DNA from: Myrica gale
Taxonomy: Eukaryota; Streptophyta; Magnoliopsida; Fagales; Myricaceae
Direction: 5' to 3'
Assembly: GCA_963930655.1 (NCBI GenBank)
Contig: OZ005620.1
Span: 1,875,001-1,939,000 of the forward strand
DNA length: 64,000 nt
Below are positions 9,048 to 22,077 of this stretch, piece after piece. Every line of letters starts with the position of its first letter. The first letter of the stretch is position 1. The notes under the pieces are model-generated. The model ran no database searches. It was not told the DNA's origin and worked only from the letters and a program-made list of their open reading frames with translations. A program made the translations under genes and the position numbers.

Positions 9048-12000
9048 ATGGCTTCGATTCCTCCCTCCGATGATCAGAATCAGAGGAAACCAGCTCTCAT
9101 TCAACAGAGGCCGGTAATGTTGAAAGACTACCTTAGGGACGATTTCCTCAGCTCCTGTTCGTCCCACGGTTTCAAATCATTTCCGCGGAGGCAATGCTGC
9201 ACCAGTGTCCGGTTCCTCCTGGAGGTCGATCTCAAAGCGAGTATGAAACAACGACTTCTCAGTCGAAGCCGTTCGAAGGCGGCGGCTTCTACAACCATTT
9301 TCGCCCTGCAGAGAGCTTCGGCGGCCGTGATTAACGCCGTCAAGAAGCAACTGCCGTTTCACTCCGGTAAGTCTCCGTCTCCGTCCAGAAACGGAGGTAG
9401 CAAGAAAGGGCTTCTACCTAGAAGCCTTTCGCGGAAGCTCTTTTTCAAAAGGAGCTTCTGCAGGAAAGCTAGTCACAAGGAAGAGAGTGAAAACGGACGG
9501 TGGAGATTGTTCCGTGATATTCTCAACGAACAGGATAAACCGTCCGATCAGGGCGCCCACCATTTCTCCACCACGATAGCCGCTGGCGGCTTTGCAACGA
9601 GTACCACCAATATCAACTGGGCTGAGAGCGAATTTTCCTCGGAGATTTTACGGTCTTCCAGCAGTAAATCCGAGAGTTCAAGTGCAAACGACGTCGTGGA
9701 GGATAAATCTGATTTACTAGTGAGGAAGGTCAACAACAGAGTGGACGAAACAGTCGGTGAGGATTCCTGCTTAGGAGCAACTACCGCCACCTACTATGGG
9801 GCTAACGCAAAGGTGAGAGTTTTTCATTTATTATCTCTGTCTGCTGGTGAGTTTTAACACTATTTTGCCACGGAATTAGAATTATCGTAGTGGAAGTAGT
9901 GAAGGGATGTGTTGGGGATTTTGAAAATTGTTTAACAGCTGGAACTATGCAGCTGCCGGGCTGCCAGCTGGTGGTGGGGGTTGCATGACTTTCACGTGTG
10001 GGGTATATCTTGGGAAGAGGATACAGTACGACTAAGATCCATGCAATTAAAAATAAGGTCGAGTCTCACGAGGCCTATGATCCCGCTACTTGTGGTCTAT
10101 TAGCGAGATCCACGGCGTTAAAACTCACTTGATTGTTTAGCTTCATACAATCATATTACATAGTCTACTAGATCACTCCTCTTTCTTATTGAATTATCCG
10201 TACGATTTACCGTAAAGTCCCCGTTCATAGTTATTTAAAAGTAGTAGGTGGTTTTTGGTGTGGTAGTTCTGGAATAATGCGACTTTAGGAGACGTGCTGC
10301 CACTTCTTATCTTTTCCGTCGTGGCCGAAAGAGTAGTTCGGTTGCTTGGACTAGAAAATACCTGTAATGGGGCTTTTTGGTGGGATTACTGTTATGGGGA
10401 CTATTTAACTGCCACTTTTTACTTAATGATCTCTGTTGGTGTCGGCGTAATTAATTATTTTAAAATTAGGTTACCTGAGATTGGAGGAATATTAAATGTA
10501 TTTATTGGACAGGTGTCATATTCTTGTCTGGAAGGTAAGTTGACTGGGCCAACTCAGCCTGTCTCGGGGATTTACTGCTCTTGTCAACTTCTTTTCGGTC
10601 AAAGGTTAAGGTGTATTCTAGGAGTTTTCTAGAAACTTTCAATTCGGATTCCGGGGTCAGATACAAAAGATTGTTAGTTCCGTACATATAATACAAGCAA
10701 GGATTATCTTTTACAGAATCACAAAAAAAAAAGAAGAGAAATGTTACAAATGCTTATCCAGCCCAATTCGTGATAGGTTTGTAACAGCAATAGTTTAAAG
10801 ATATGGGAAGCTGAAATTTTCTTAGGAACATGATGCTTCCCACTTTAAGGGTTGAAGGACGAAAGTTATTTCAGCACGAATTCTTATACCCAGGATTTTG
10901 CTGATCACCTGCTGAAAGGAGACCCCATTTTTGTTCCAATAAGGATAGATTCCGGTGAGAACTTGATAATCTTTTACGAATGCTCTAAGCTGTACTGGGT
11001 GTGGTATCTAATTGGGTAGAAACAATAACATTGAATAGGCATGTCAGGAAGCTTCTATATTTTCAGAGGATCTGTCATATATATACATGTGTCATCATGT
11101 TGGTAGCATCTCTTGTGATAATGGTGACTCTAAAAATGGTTTTTAAGAGGATCTATCGATTCAATTGATAACAGGAGTGGCCAAACGCGGAGGAAAAGGA
11201 ACAATTCAGTCCAGTGTCTGTGCTGGATTGCCCATTTGACGATGATGAAGAGGCTAGCTCTCCATTCCAGAGGAATCTTGCCCTTATGGAAGGTATCAGC
11301 TCTCCCCTTTTTCCTTGTTCGACAGAAGTAAGACTAGAAAATACAAAATTTACAAAACTCAGCAAGCACATCATGAGCCAGGGAAATTCCAAAACTCTCA
11401 GTTTATTCTCTTAATTCCAAGTGGTTTAGTTATTTGCATGCTGCGTTTGCACTTCTTTCAGAGGGCTGGCATGCTATGAATTTTATCTTTACCACAGACA
11501 GAATTAACACCACACTTTCCCAGGGATTCCTGATTCCTCGCTGGGTGACTCATGCTCTGTAACATAATAATATGAATGTCTATACAGTATGAGCTTCTGT
11601 AAGACTGTAACATAATTGATTCTCCGATGCATTAATGTAGTTCCGTAGGTTTAGGTTATTCAAAAAAAAATATCTAGTAAGCTTTCAGGGAGATTGTTAA
11701 TTTGTTTGAGATGGATATTTCGCCTGGACTCTCATGAGTTGTGAAACAAATATGGACAGGCTGCAGGAAGCAAAAGCTTATGCATAAGAACCGGCGGTTG
11801 AGCGAGACACTCAAACTGGAACCAGTGGACTTGGAAAAACGTATTGCGCTGTGCGAGGTGAACCATGAAGCTCCTCAATCCGCCATGCAGCCTTGCTCAA
11901 CTTCCTCCCAGGAGAACATCGCGTTCGACAATAAAGAGGAGAAGTACCCGACAGAACTAAAGGCTCAAGAATTACTTGGCCTCATCAAGCACAATAGCTC

Positions 12001-12340
12001 CTTATGTGATGCTGAACTCAAGGGAGCTAACGTGCTGTTAGATTTCTTTCGGGAGACAATTGAAGAAGCCAATGCAAATTATGCAAGGAAAACAAGGGGT
12101 TGTAACGTATTTGAGCATGAAGTACTGGAAGTGGCAGAAGATTGGCTTAGTGGGAACCCCCAAGAAATGGTTCTGGGATGGGAGGTGCAGGAGGGGAGAA
12201 AAGCGTATGTTAGGGACATGGAGAAAGGTGGGCAGTGGAGGATGTTGGTTGAAGAAGAAGCAGTGGTGGCATTGGACATTGAGGTTGAGGTTTGTACTTC
12301 TTTGCTTGACGAGCTATTTCTTGACCTCTTCTCGTCATAG
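9048..12340 (+). CDS. DUF4378-like basic protein, 3 exons, 487 aa
   Basis: Exons 9048-9812, 11175-11292 and 11760-12340 join in phase 0 then 1, with GT-AG borders, to 488 codons including the stop. The N-terminus has MLKDYLRDDFLSSCSS, then PRRQCCTSVRFLLEVD and a Lys/Arg/Ser-rich region (about 50-150). The middle is Ser-rich and acidic. The C-terminal ~110 residues (FFRETIEEAN ... AEDWLSG ... GWEVQEGRKAYVRDME ... LLDELFLDLFSS) look like the DUF4378 domain of plant TRM/LONGIFOLIA-type proteins, some of which act at microtubules. The family call is from pattern memory. No transmembrane segment or signal peptide is evident. The start is the first ATG after a stop-rich leader. Intron 1 is 1.36 kb. 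Confidence 0.75.
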
Positions 12341-12778
12341 ATCACAGATGAGTGTTTTGGCAAGGGACTGGCTAGAATTAATGACTAATTAATTAAGCTA
12401 GCTAGAGCCTGAGGCCAGGGCAGGCAGGCACCTTGGACTAATTCTCATTCTTTTCTTCTCTTTTTCCTAGGGGTGTAATTGAGATGGTGAACATTTTCAG
12501 ATTACAAGCGAATAATTAAGTGCGGATTCTCCTTTTTCCCCTCGACTCTCCTTTCGCCGAAATCAATGTTCTTCTAGTATTCCCACTGCCATGGTTATGC
12601 ACGTTTTCTTCTGATCGGAAATCCTACTTCCAGGCCGTAATGCCTCCACAGTCGGTCTTTTTTCTTTTCTTTTTTCTTTCTAAATCATGTTTCCTTATAA
12701 ACCGAGGAGTACAGGCCTAAAACACAAGTTCACAATAGATCACAACGAAAAATACAGAAAGGGATCCTATCTAAAGGG
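12341..12778. other. 3' flank of the DUF4378-like gene
   Basis: Presumed 3' UTR and T-rich downstream DNA. No separate gene is seen. Confidence 0.5.
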
Positions 12779-13262
12779 ATGGAGCCAGATTGGACGAAGA
12801 TGCCGCCCATTTTGCAAGAAGATGTGCCATAATGTTAGACCTTCGAGGAACCCAGTTAATGAGCCAATACTGGTGGTTGAAAAGCTTGAATAGCTGCCAC
12901 TTGCTCTGCAATACTCCAAAGGGAATTATCAGCAGCATCGTTTATTACATTACAAAGCAAAAGAGAATCACTTTCAAGATATACATGCGACCAACCCTGT
13001 TGTGAGACTTATTTCATCGCAGTCAAGACTGCATGTGCTTCACCAAGCAACAGGTCCACAGTTGATATACGTTTCAAGTATACATAACAGAGGGAACAAA
13101 ATTTGTCTCTGTAAGATATAGTTGTATAAGACCCTTGAGCTCTAACAGTCACATCAGTATTCACCTTTAGCCACCCAGTATCAGGAGGTTTCCACTCGTT
13201 GGGTTTTGCAGACTCGATCTTGTTCCAAGCTAGTAAATGATGATTGACTCTGGCCTTAGCAG
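12779..13262 (-). pseudogene. Degraded LINE-type RNase H domain
   Basis: Read on the minus strand, the sequence gives KPPDTGWLKVNTD near 13210-13170, GEAHAVLTAMK near 13045-13015, GWSHVYLESDSLC near 12995-12960 and WVPRRSNIMAHLLAKWAA near 12860-12800. That is the order of the RNase H fold that ends plant non-LTR (LINE) retrotransposon polyproteins: Asp in VNTD, Glu in GEAHA, Asp in ESDS. Several in-frame stops and at least one frame change break it, and no reverse transcriptase part is next to it. It is an old truncated insertion. Confidence 0.75.
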
Positions 13263-16200
13263 TTTATAAGGCCTTGCAAATGCACACTCCCACAATTATG
13301 GAATACTTCATTGCGGGCTTGCCATAGTTCGTCAGTCACGAGAGAAGAAAGATTTTGTTTGCATTATGGAAGCACTCGATAGCCCAATAAAGTTCGTCCT
13401 CACCTACCTGAATTATAACACAAATGTAACGAGTTTCTCATAGGCCCAGGCCTAAACCTACCTTAGGTGGGTATCGTATAATAATGAAGTTCTAGACCAC
13501 CTGAGTTGGACTTTAGAGGCTCAACATCTCTGAGCCCAACTATCTATAAACACTCACCGAGTCACTGATAACTATGGGCTACCAACGTGGCAAAAATGAA
13601 TTGAACGAATCTTATTCAATACCCTGAAATTAGGAAGAGTTTCTTTTTCTAGTTTTGGGATTAAGGCTTTGTTTCTGTTTGTTTCCATGTAAAAATTTTG
13701 TTTTACCCAATTTTTTGTCAGACATATTTTTTCTGGAAAATATCTCCTCTTTGGGTGTTTGGCTATTATTCTAAAAAACAATTCCTGTAAATAGTATGCG
13801 ATATTTTGGCTCGCATTGTAATTTATGTAATTGTATGAAATATTAACTAAAAAGTATGTTTGTTTAAACCCGGTAGTAATACCGGTTATGGCAATAACAG
13901 TTACCACCACCGGATGGGCCAATTTTTAAATATTAGTCACTATTACAACTATCATTAAGTGCGGTAACCGGTCTTTGGTTGTGGCGATTTTTGAAGTAGC
14001 AGTTTCCTGTTCCCAACATTTTTATTTGGCTATTTTTTTAGCCTTAACAGGCCTCTAGATGTGGTGGTTTTAGCGGTTGTAGTTTGTTGTTACTGCCATT
14101 TTTATTAGGCTATTTTTTTAGCCTTTTACGCACTCATAAAAGGCCCAATTTTTTTTATAGTTCATTGAGCCCATATCAATAAAATCTAAATTAATGACAT
14201 CCAAAATCAATAAAAATAGAGAACATATTAAAAATAACATGAGAAATCTAAAGCAATAAAGTTCATAATCAATACATTAGAGAACATCTTAAAAGATCAA
14301 CATTAATATTTATTTGAATATTAATAACTTCAAATATTGTATGAAACTACTCAATTAATTTATAGACTTCATAAAAGTAGTTTATTATCCTTTAAAATAA
14401 ATGGTTTTATAGTTGTAGAATGTTCCCTAAACATTAAAATTTTTCAGTAAGATTTGATAAAATGAAAGGTTAGAATTTTGTATTTACTTAGCTTACATGT
14501 TAAAGAAATAAACCTCATGGTTATTATTTATGTTAGGGTTGTTTAAACCCGATAGCGATACCGGTTATGTCAATGACTGACACCCGGATGGACCAATTTC
14601 TAAATATTGGCCACCATCACCGTTTCTATTAAGTGTCAAGTTTTCGGTACCCGTGCCAATGCTGGTGGCGTGAGAACCGAAAAATTTCAATTCCCTTGAA
14701 CAGCCCTACTAAAGAGATAAAGGTTAGAAATTATGTGTATAATGAAACATAGCGTTACACTTCTATAATCTAGGCAAGTTTCCCAAAAAAGTTATAATAT
14801 TTTTCGCATCAAAAAATAAAATATTTGTCCCATGTTATAAGAGGGTTGTTGATGAAAATTTTGAATTTAGCTTCTTTTTTCCTGAAAAGGTGAAAAATAA
14901 GAGGGTTGTTTCGGTTGACTTCAAACTAATTATTTTGACCTAGTTTTCTGCTATCCTCCAAATACTAGAAAATAAGTAAAAAGTTTTACAAAATTATTTT
15001 TACGACAAACAAACGGACTCTTAGTTATGCCATGGACAATGCTTCAGTTATATTTTCTCGTGGTTATTTTTCCTGGAAAATTGGTATTAGAGAATGGAAA
15101 ATAACCAAGAGGGGAAAATGTTGTCATTTCGCAATCCCAAGGAGCCGTGCATTGAACGTCCCTTGGCTTGTAGTCAATGGCGGCAATGAAAACCCCTTGG
15201 AATGGCTTGGATATAGGGACCAGGGGTGACCGAGGAAATAGTTTAGCATTTTCCCAGTTCCGCGAATCCCACGCTGGGGGCCCGCTTCAAACCGTCGTTG
15301 TCGACACTTCGTTGGTGAAGAGAAGGAGTCCCCGAAGCTCCTTTTTATGGCATTATCCTAGAAGTGGTAGGGCCGACAAATATCCCGCTGCCTCTCCACA
15401 ACAACTCACCAGCCAAAGTTTAGGTGTCAAAGGTTCGAGCTTTTCCTCGGGAGGAAACGTAACTGAAATTGTATTTTGTATTAATGCAAAGAGAATATAT
15501 TACACCAAACCGCTGTACTGGACTGCAATTATATTCGGAAGCTGTCTCGATCAAAAGAAGTGGGAATTGGTCGACGTGCAAATCTCATGATTTATTCAAG
15601 TGGAAAAAAATTACCCCACATTAGAATCGGACCAAACTCGTGACTTATATGTTGAAGGGTTGGAAGATTTACCCTTTTTTTTCAGTTTACCTGTACAGTT
15701 GATAATATTTCAACGGACTTGCTGCACCTTATTTCTCTCATTATTCTATTAATAATAATAATAATAAATTTAGTTCCTGAGATTTGCCTTGTTATTAAAA
15801 AGAAATAAACATTTGATATTTTGAATTGTAAAGTCAATTAAAATATTTACTTAACTTTCTTTTCCGAAATGTTGGGTATTTAACATTTCGGACATATTAT
15901 AAAAAATTATAAATTAATAATTTTTTTACATCAAATAATTATTTATTATTATAATACCCCACAATTTTCACAAACAAACACCATCTTAGAATATGTTGTT
16001 GTATTTTTGTTTCATAAGATTGTTGTGTTTTTTAATTGGGTCGTCTGTTCAAATTTAGTACACAAGTTAAAGTGCTCTGAATTTTCCAAGTAATTTTTTT
16101 TTGAAGTACTTGCGGCTATTTATAATTTTGTGGATTTTTTAGATGATCTAATCGAGTTCAGGTGAGAAGGCCGAAAATGAATTTAAGGGGAGTGAAGTAT

Positions 16201-16880
16201 CACATTTCCTAGAGACTCAAACCGGAACAACAGTTCTCCTTCAATAAAAACGGGTGCTTAAAAAGAAGAAGCAAAGGAGATAATTGTGAAAGACAAGAAA
16301 CTTACCTGCACTCAAACTAGACTAGAACTGCACGATGAACCAATTTACAACTTTGTACCAAAAGTTTCAAGGAGATGATTCTTTTTTTTTTGTTAAACTT
16401 CAAGGAGATGATTCTTACTAACTCAAACAATACAAAATCCCATTATGGGCAATCCATTAGACATCGGCATATCTATCGGACACTGAACATTTTTTTTTTC
16501 GCTAATTATCAGAGACTGAACATTATTTTCAATGATTTTGTGTACGTGTAAAGAGAGAAGCCCAGATGGCAGTGAGTCCACGACTACTAGGACTCCGACT
16601 TTAATGGCATTGAAGTGGAAAAATTCAACCTCGTGGTATACCTCCATGTGGACTGTTGGCGTGTTAATCGGGAACCTCCTCTGCTTTCAAAGCCTTAAAG
16701 CCGGCTTTGAAATTTCCAAAAACCTCACTGACCCGTTTGGCTCTTTCTCCAAACTTGTAGAGGGACAGGGGTCAGGGACCGTCCGAAAAGGTTCGATTCC
16801 ACGTCCATACTTTTCTTCTAGATGCAATAAACCAGCTCCTTTTTTGGTATTTGCTTTCTTGGGGTTATTTTTCATTTAAA
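13263..16880. other. Intergenic region without a recognised gene
   Basis: AT-rich repeats dominate. A diverged direct repeat beginning GTTTAAACCCG and ATACCGGTTATG lies at about 13862-14000 and again at 14540-14690. Between them, a segment with TTTTTTTAGCC occurs twice (about 14030 and 14115). A GC-richer patch at 15177-15590 contains a 137-codon ATG-started frame, and 16532-16879 an open frame of 115 codons. Neither shows a recognisable domain or promoter, so neither is called. Confidence 0.45.
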
Positions 16881-16889
16881 GCGCCATGC

Positions 16890-16949
16890 AACGCTGATAT
16901 AAGCAATTCGGCTCGGCCTCCTCTATCTGGTTTCGCTTATATCAGCGTT
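16890..16949 (+). promoter_or_regulatory. Perfect 15-bp inverted repeat upstream of the UTR2-like gene
   Basis: AACGCTGATATAAGC at 16890-16904 is matched by GCTTATATCAGCGTT at 16935-16949, with a 30-bp spacer. It lies about 50-110 bp before the ATG at 17001, so it falls in the promoter or the 5' UTR. If transcribed it would form a 15-bp stem; if not, it could be a dyad site. Function unknown. Confidence 0.55.
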
Positions 16950-17000
16950 CGCTTCTGTTAGTGAAAAGTATTGGCGGTCGGTGTTCGAGGAGGAAAGAAC

Positions 17001-19715
17001 ATGAAGAACGAAGAGCAAGCCAGGTCCCTATTTGGGATTTCCCTCTCCGATCGGCCTATATGGCACCAATTCCTCATTTGCTCCTCTGGGTTCTTCTTTG
17101 GCTATCTCGTTAATGGCATTTGCGAGGTTCGTTCTTCTTAGTTGACTTCTTTGGGGTTGAAAAATATTTCATTTTGTCTCAAAAAATTTCGTTTTTCGCT
17201 TTGGTTTTGTGTGGATTTGTGGTCCTCAGGATTTGATTTTGATGGGTATTTCTCGTTTTGGTAATTGGTAGGTTTCCTTGATGGGTGTTTTGTCTTGCTC
17301 GTGTTTGATATTTTTTGGACCCTCTGTTTGGTTGCTGGGAATACGTGGCAAAAGCAAAGATTTTTTTTTCACGTTGTTTTGGATTTTAATGGATAATAAT
17401 CTGTGTTTACGACTGGTGGTTTAGTGGTTTTTGAATGCTTGGATTCGAACTGACGCGGACTAAAAAATAAAAAATCTCATAATAATCTGTGTTTACGACT
17501 GGTGGTTTAGTGGTTTTTGAATGCTTGGATTCGAACTGACGCGGACTAAAAAATAAAAAATCTCTACTCCTTTCTTTTTTCCCTCGATTCCTCTGCAACC
17601 AAACAGAGATATAAGGCTTCTGTACTTTAGCTTTCTGCTTAATTTCTCAAATTCATTTTTGTGACAAATTTTGTGGAGAGGGTAAATAGCAGATATTTTG
17701 CATTTTCTATTTTCTTTCTTGTCTGAGCATTGACATGCTATTTCGGTTGATCCCAGGAACTTGTGTATAATCGGCTCCAATTCAGGTAATCCGGTTTACT
17801 ATCACTGCAAATTTCAGTTTGTGCTCTTTCAATTTGATCGTCAATTCTATCACTATGTATATTACTTACTGTCTCAGTTTGCAGCTACGGTTGGTATTTC
17901 ACCTTTGTGCAAGGATTTGTCTACCTCATACTCATATACTTACAAGGATTCACCCCCAAGCAGATGGTGAACCCTTGGAGGACATATGTGAAACTCTCTG
18001 CTGTTCTTATGGGTTCTCATGGGTTAACAAAGGGCTCCTTGGCATTTCTGAACTACCCGGCGCAGATCATGTTCAAATCCACGAAGGTAAAAGAAAAGAC
18101 ATCTGCGTGTTTTAATCTTTACCTTCTGTTAGCTGAACGCTGACCGCAATTTGCTTCTGGATTTGTTGTTGATCAACTTCTTTTTTGCTATAATTCTTGA
18201 AAATCAGAATGATGAAATTTTGAGATTTTTACTGTATTGAATGTTGTTTGATTGATCATTGAGGTACAATTTGGATATGTCTATCTAATCTAGGTTCCGA
18301 TGTGTTTTTTTAACATATGTTTTCTGCGATTGTGAGAATTCAGGTCCTTCCTGTAATGATAATGGGTGCCTTCATTCCTGGGTTGAGAAGGAAATATCCA
18401 GTTCATGAATACATCTCTGCTATGCTTCTAGTAATTGGCCTTATCCTTTTTACCTTAGCAGATGCCAATACATCTCCTAATTTTAGCATGATTGGTGTTG
18501 TAATGATAATGGGTGCTCTAGTCATGGATGCCTTTCTGGGAAATTTTCAAGAAGCAATTTTTACCATGAATCCTGATACCACACAGGTGAGTCATTGAAC
18601 CTTGGGTTTATGAATGCGAAAATAAATAGTGATTCAAAAGAAGAACAATTATTGTTGTTGTTACTTAGGAGTGTGTTTTTTTTCAACTGACAGACGGAGA
18701 TGCTATTCTGTTCAACAGTTGTTGGGTTGCCTTTCTTGGTTCCACCCATGATCCTAACAGGAGAGCTAGTTAGGGCTTGGAATTCTTGCTCAGAAGTAAG
18801 AAAATCCGTACCTTATCTCTTATTATTTTCCCTTTTTAATCTTAAGGAACAATTGGGATGCTTTTGGAGTCTAAAGTCATACATAAACGTGCCCTCTACA
18901 TCCACTTGAAAAAAGATTTTTCTTGGACAAATCAGCGAGTAGGTAGTGTCCAGTTTATGGGGGGTATTTTGTAATTTTAGATTAGGAATTGATTAGGCTT
19001 TGATTTCTGATTGCTACCTCCCTATATTCTTCTTTACTGCTCATATTTAATAACCCGATCAATTGTGGCCTTTTCTGTTTCCTCAGTCTCCTTTGTTTTC
19101 TTTTTTTGGCTTTTTGAAGTAATGGGTTGTGAATGAATTGCAGCATCCTTACGTGTATGGGGTGTTAGTTTTTGAAGCCATGGCCACATACATCGGGCAA
19201 GTGTCTGTTTTAACTCTCATTGCCATTTTCGGGGCTGCCACCACTGCCATGGTAAATATATATTTCTCTTCCAGACTGCGTTTCAACAGATATTCCATGT
19301 TTGCATCCTTAAGAGCAGGAATTGAGCTACGCATATTGTGTGTTTTTGTGGGATCTGGATGACTGTCTGTGTTGTTTACTGTACTGAGGACGTATCAGGT
19401 TTTCAAAGACTGTAGCATCTCATAGGCGCTCTTTCCCTGGAATTAACTATTGGGGTATGGATTGATGCTGGCGTGCAGGTAACAACTGCTAGGAAGGCAG
19501 TAACTCTGCTGCTATCATACATGATATTTACAAAGCCCTTAACTGAGCAGCATGCGACAGGACTGTTGCTCATAGCCATGGGAATCATTCTGAAGATGTT
19601 GCCCATAAACAAACAGCAGCCACGTAAAAGTGCAGTGGCATCAACCATTGAAGTAGATAGGAGTCTGTTAGAGAATGCAGATGGTGTAAAGGAAGAGAAG
19701 CGGTCGTTAGTTTGA
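17001..19715 (+). CDS. UTR2: UDP-galactose/UDP-glucose transporter 2-like (nucleotide-sugar transporter)
   Basis: Seven exons: 17001-17126, 17757-17785, 17885-18086, 18344-18586, 18694-18795, 19144-19251 and 19479-19715. All borders are GT-AG and the phases close to 349 codons (348 aa plus stop), normal for the family. The protein is a multi-pass (about 8-10 helix) NST/TPT transporter of the HUT1/UTR group, which exchanges UDP-sugars across the ER or Golgi membrane. Diagnostic stretches are [12 protein letters not shown] and [15 protein letters not shown] (N-terminus), [20 protein letters not shown] (about 90-110), [30 protein letters not shown] and [13 protein letters not shown]. The C-terminus KEEKRSLV is Lys-rich but not a strict KKXX signal. 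Intron 1 holds a perfect tandem duplication. The exact UTR2 versus UTR6-like orthology is not provable here. Confidence 0.92.
17393..17564. repeat. Perfect tandem duplication, 2 x 86 bp, in intron 1 of the transporter gene
   Basis: 17393-17478 is repeated base for base, as far as I can read, at 17479-17564. The duplication creates repeated short open frames on the minus strand. It contains no splice signal that would change the coding sequence. Confidence 0.93.
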
Positions 19716-22077
19716 ACATTAAACTAGTTGTTTACCCTTTCATTTTTTCCCTGTTTCTGCTCATTTGTTGAGTTGGGTTGGCATAAAAGGCACAGAGAAG
19801 AGTGAGGAGTGAGGAATGTTAGCAATTTGTGATGTAAATTTATCTGGTGAAAATAATTAATTTCCCACTGGAAATGTTACGAAAATTGATTGATTTTAAG
19901 TGGTGGAATTGGCTGAATTTTTTCTTCAACCACGATGAACAAAACCTTCAAAATCATGAATATAGTCTATAGACAAAGAAAGATGGAGAGAATCCTTCCT
20001 ATCACGGCAAAATAATCATGTGAGTTTGCGTAGGCCCAGACTGCCTTCGGAGTCGGCTTACAATCGAAAAGGGTATTCTTCATTTTATAGTGCCTGCCAG
20101 TTTAACCTATTTGTAGTGTGGTTGTCGTTTTTTAACCGTTTGACAATCACGACTGTCGTTTTTTGACAAACTCTGGCTTTCGTACCCATCCAAACTTCAA
20201 ACGTTTTGAGCAAAAGGATTGTTCATTTTGGTTGTCGGACCAACCCGGATCCTTTCCGGACAAGGGCCACATTGATGATTTTCGTAATGGTGGTGGGCCC
20301 TAACAGCAATGGGCACCCAAAATGATACAACGCTAACAGCACGTGGTCCATGTGGACCTTTCACAGTCGACCCCACTGACCACATTCCATCCAACGTCCC
20401 AAATTGAAAGTTTCGTTCCCCACCTGATCGGACGGGTCAAATCCCCCAACTCAGAAACACGAAATGAAAATACGAAAAAAAAGCCTCTGCCCTTTTAACA
20501 CTGGACTGTTCTGAAACGAAAAGCAGAAATTCTCGAAAAAATAGATAGTTTCGTTTTTACACTTTTCAGGATTCTATCGATATTTACGAAATTACAGTGA
20601 AATATATTCAGAATTCAAACACAAACACCAATATATTTTACACAATCTTCAATAATTTTTTAATTTTTTATTCAACATAAATTTTCTTTCTATATTTTTT
20701 CACATAACTTCAATATTTTTTTATTAAACAATTACATCAAATCATTTTTCTCTCCACTTTATACAAACACTAATAAAATACTATTCAACATAAATATTCA
20801 CAACTTATATAGAATCCTCGTTTTTACTAACCTAACCCAAATCTTAACTTTTTCCATTTTCGCTTTTCGAAGAACCTTATTGACAATCATGAAAGGAACG
20901 AAACGTTTCGGCATATCCGACTCGTATCCCGACACGAACGACACGGCCGTGAGTATCCGTACTTTTCTTTTTCCTTCTCACCTGGTTCCTTACTCTAGAA
21001 ACACCTAATTTGATTACTGGGGTAAAAATACGCGTAAGTTTTGAGTTTTTCCTTTTTTTATCAAGTTATTGGTGTAGGGTAGTATAAAAATCTCTGTGCA
21101 GGTGATCCAAATTATCAGGTTTGAATTGGTTTAGTGATGAGTAAATAATCGAACCCTATCAAACGTTAACATTTCAAGTGTTTTGATTTTTATGTTTTTT
21201 TTTGTTAGCAAACAAGTAAAGCATTTCGTAGATAGCTTAGAAATGAAGGTTGGGCAGAATTTTTAGAAGAATCTCTATTCTCTTCATGCTTTGAAGTAGG
21301 GATAATTGGGTTTATTTATAGTTGTGGGAGCATCTGAAATGTTAATATATTTGATGACTTTTCGTTAGTAAAGTTTGGGCTCGAATGTAGAATATTAACC
21401 CCAGTGTACTACTTTTTTTCTTTTCTTTTTTTTGGAGGGGGGGGGTGTATTGAGCAAGATTCAGACACTGAGAGAAGAAGAGAGATGAAGATTAACATTA
21501 TGAAGTTAAAGTGCTTGAGCTACAATCAATCCCGACCTCAAAGAAGTGGTTCGTTTTTCGTTTACTTGAAATTGGATTTTAGAAGTTCTGATGTGTTGTA
21601 TAGAACGTTTAGTGGATACGAGAAATTGGTTTTAGCAGCAGATTTTAGAAATTCTGATGTGTTCTTGTTTGCTGACTGTGTATAGCTTTTGAATCACGTG
21701 ATAGAACAACCTGTACATCGACTATGCCCTTCCGCTTCATGCTGTCTGTGATGATAACTTTGGTGTTAAGAGGATGACAAAGCTGATATTTTCCTAAAAA
21801 CTACAATGGCAATATACATTGCGTTTTGAAATGTGCCTTTTTTGTATTGTTAGATCTTCCATAAACAGAAGAGGGAAAAAGTGTATTATTATTATTACTA
21901 CTATTATTATTATTATAATTGCTATAATTATTTTTTTCCCTTGTGGATTTGTTTGTTTTGGTCTGCCTTATTTGTATGTACCAATTGTGTTTTTTTTTGG
22001 GTTCAAGTGAGGGACTGTTTGGAGGCTTATTATAGTTTCTTTATATTAATGTGCTGCAGTTCCGTAATAAAAGAGTA
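19716..22077. other. Intergenic region and 5' leader of the NUP50-like gene
   Basis: 19716-19900 is the 3' UTR of the transporter. About 20570-20815 is an AT-rich block with CAAACACAAACACC, CATCAAATCATTTTTCTCTCC and ACAAACACTAATAAAATACT, probably a decayed MITE. From about 20870 the DNA is mixed and may hold a 5' UTR exon of the NUP50-like gene, because a good acceptor (TGCTGCAG, ending 22059) lies just before its ATG. A run of nine G (21437-21445) and an ATT/ATA microsatellite (about 21886-21925) are present. No other gene is seen. Confidence 0.45.

Noticed and set aside
10294-10632. 112-codon open frame between exons of the DUF4378-like gene.
   Set aside because: It lies in the 1.36-kb intron, starts without ATG support, and shows no domain.
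15177-15590. 137-codon ATG-started frame in a GC-richer patch.
   Set aside because: No family, promoter or splice context; could be real but cannot be supported.
16532-16879. 115-codon open frame upstream of the UTR2-like gene.
   Set aside because: No recognisable domain, and it falls in the likely promoter region.
17440-17470. tRNA B-box-like string (GGATTCGAAC, reverse GTTCGAATCC), present twice.
   Set aside because: The neighbouring bases cannot form T-arm, anticodon or acceptor stems; it repeats only because of the 86-bp duplication.
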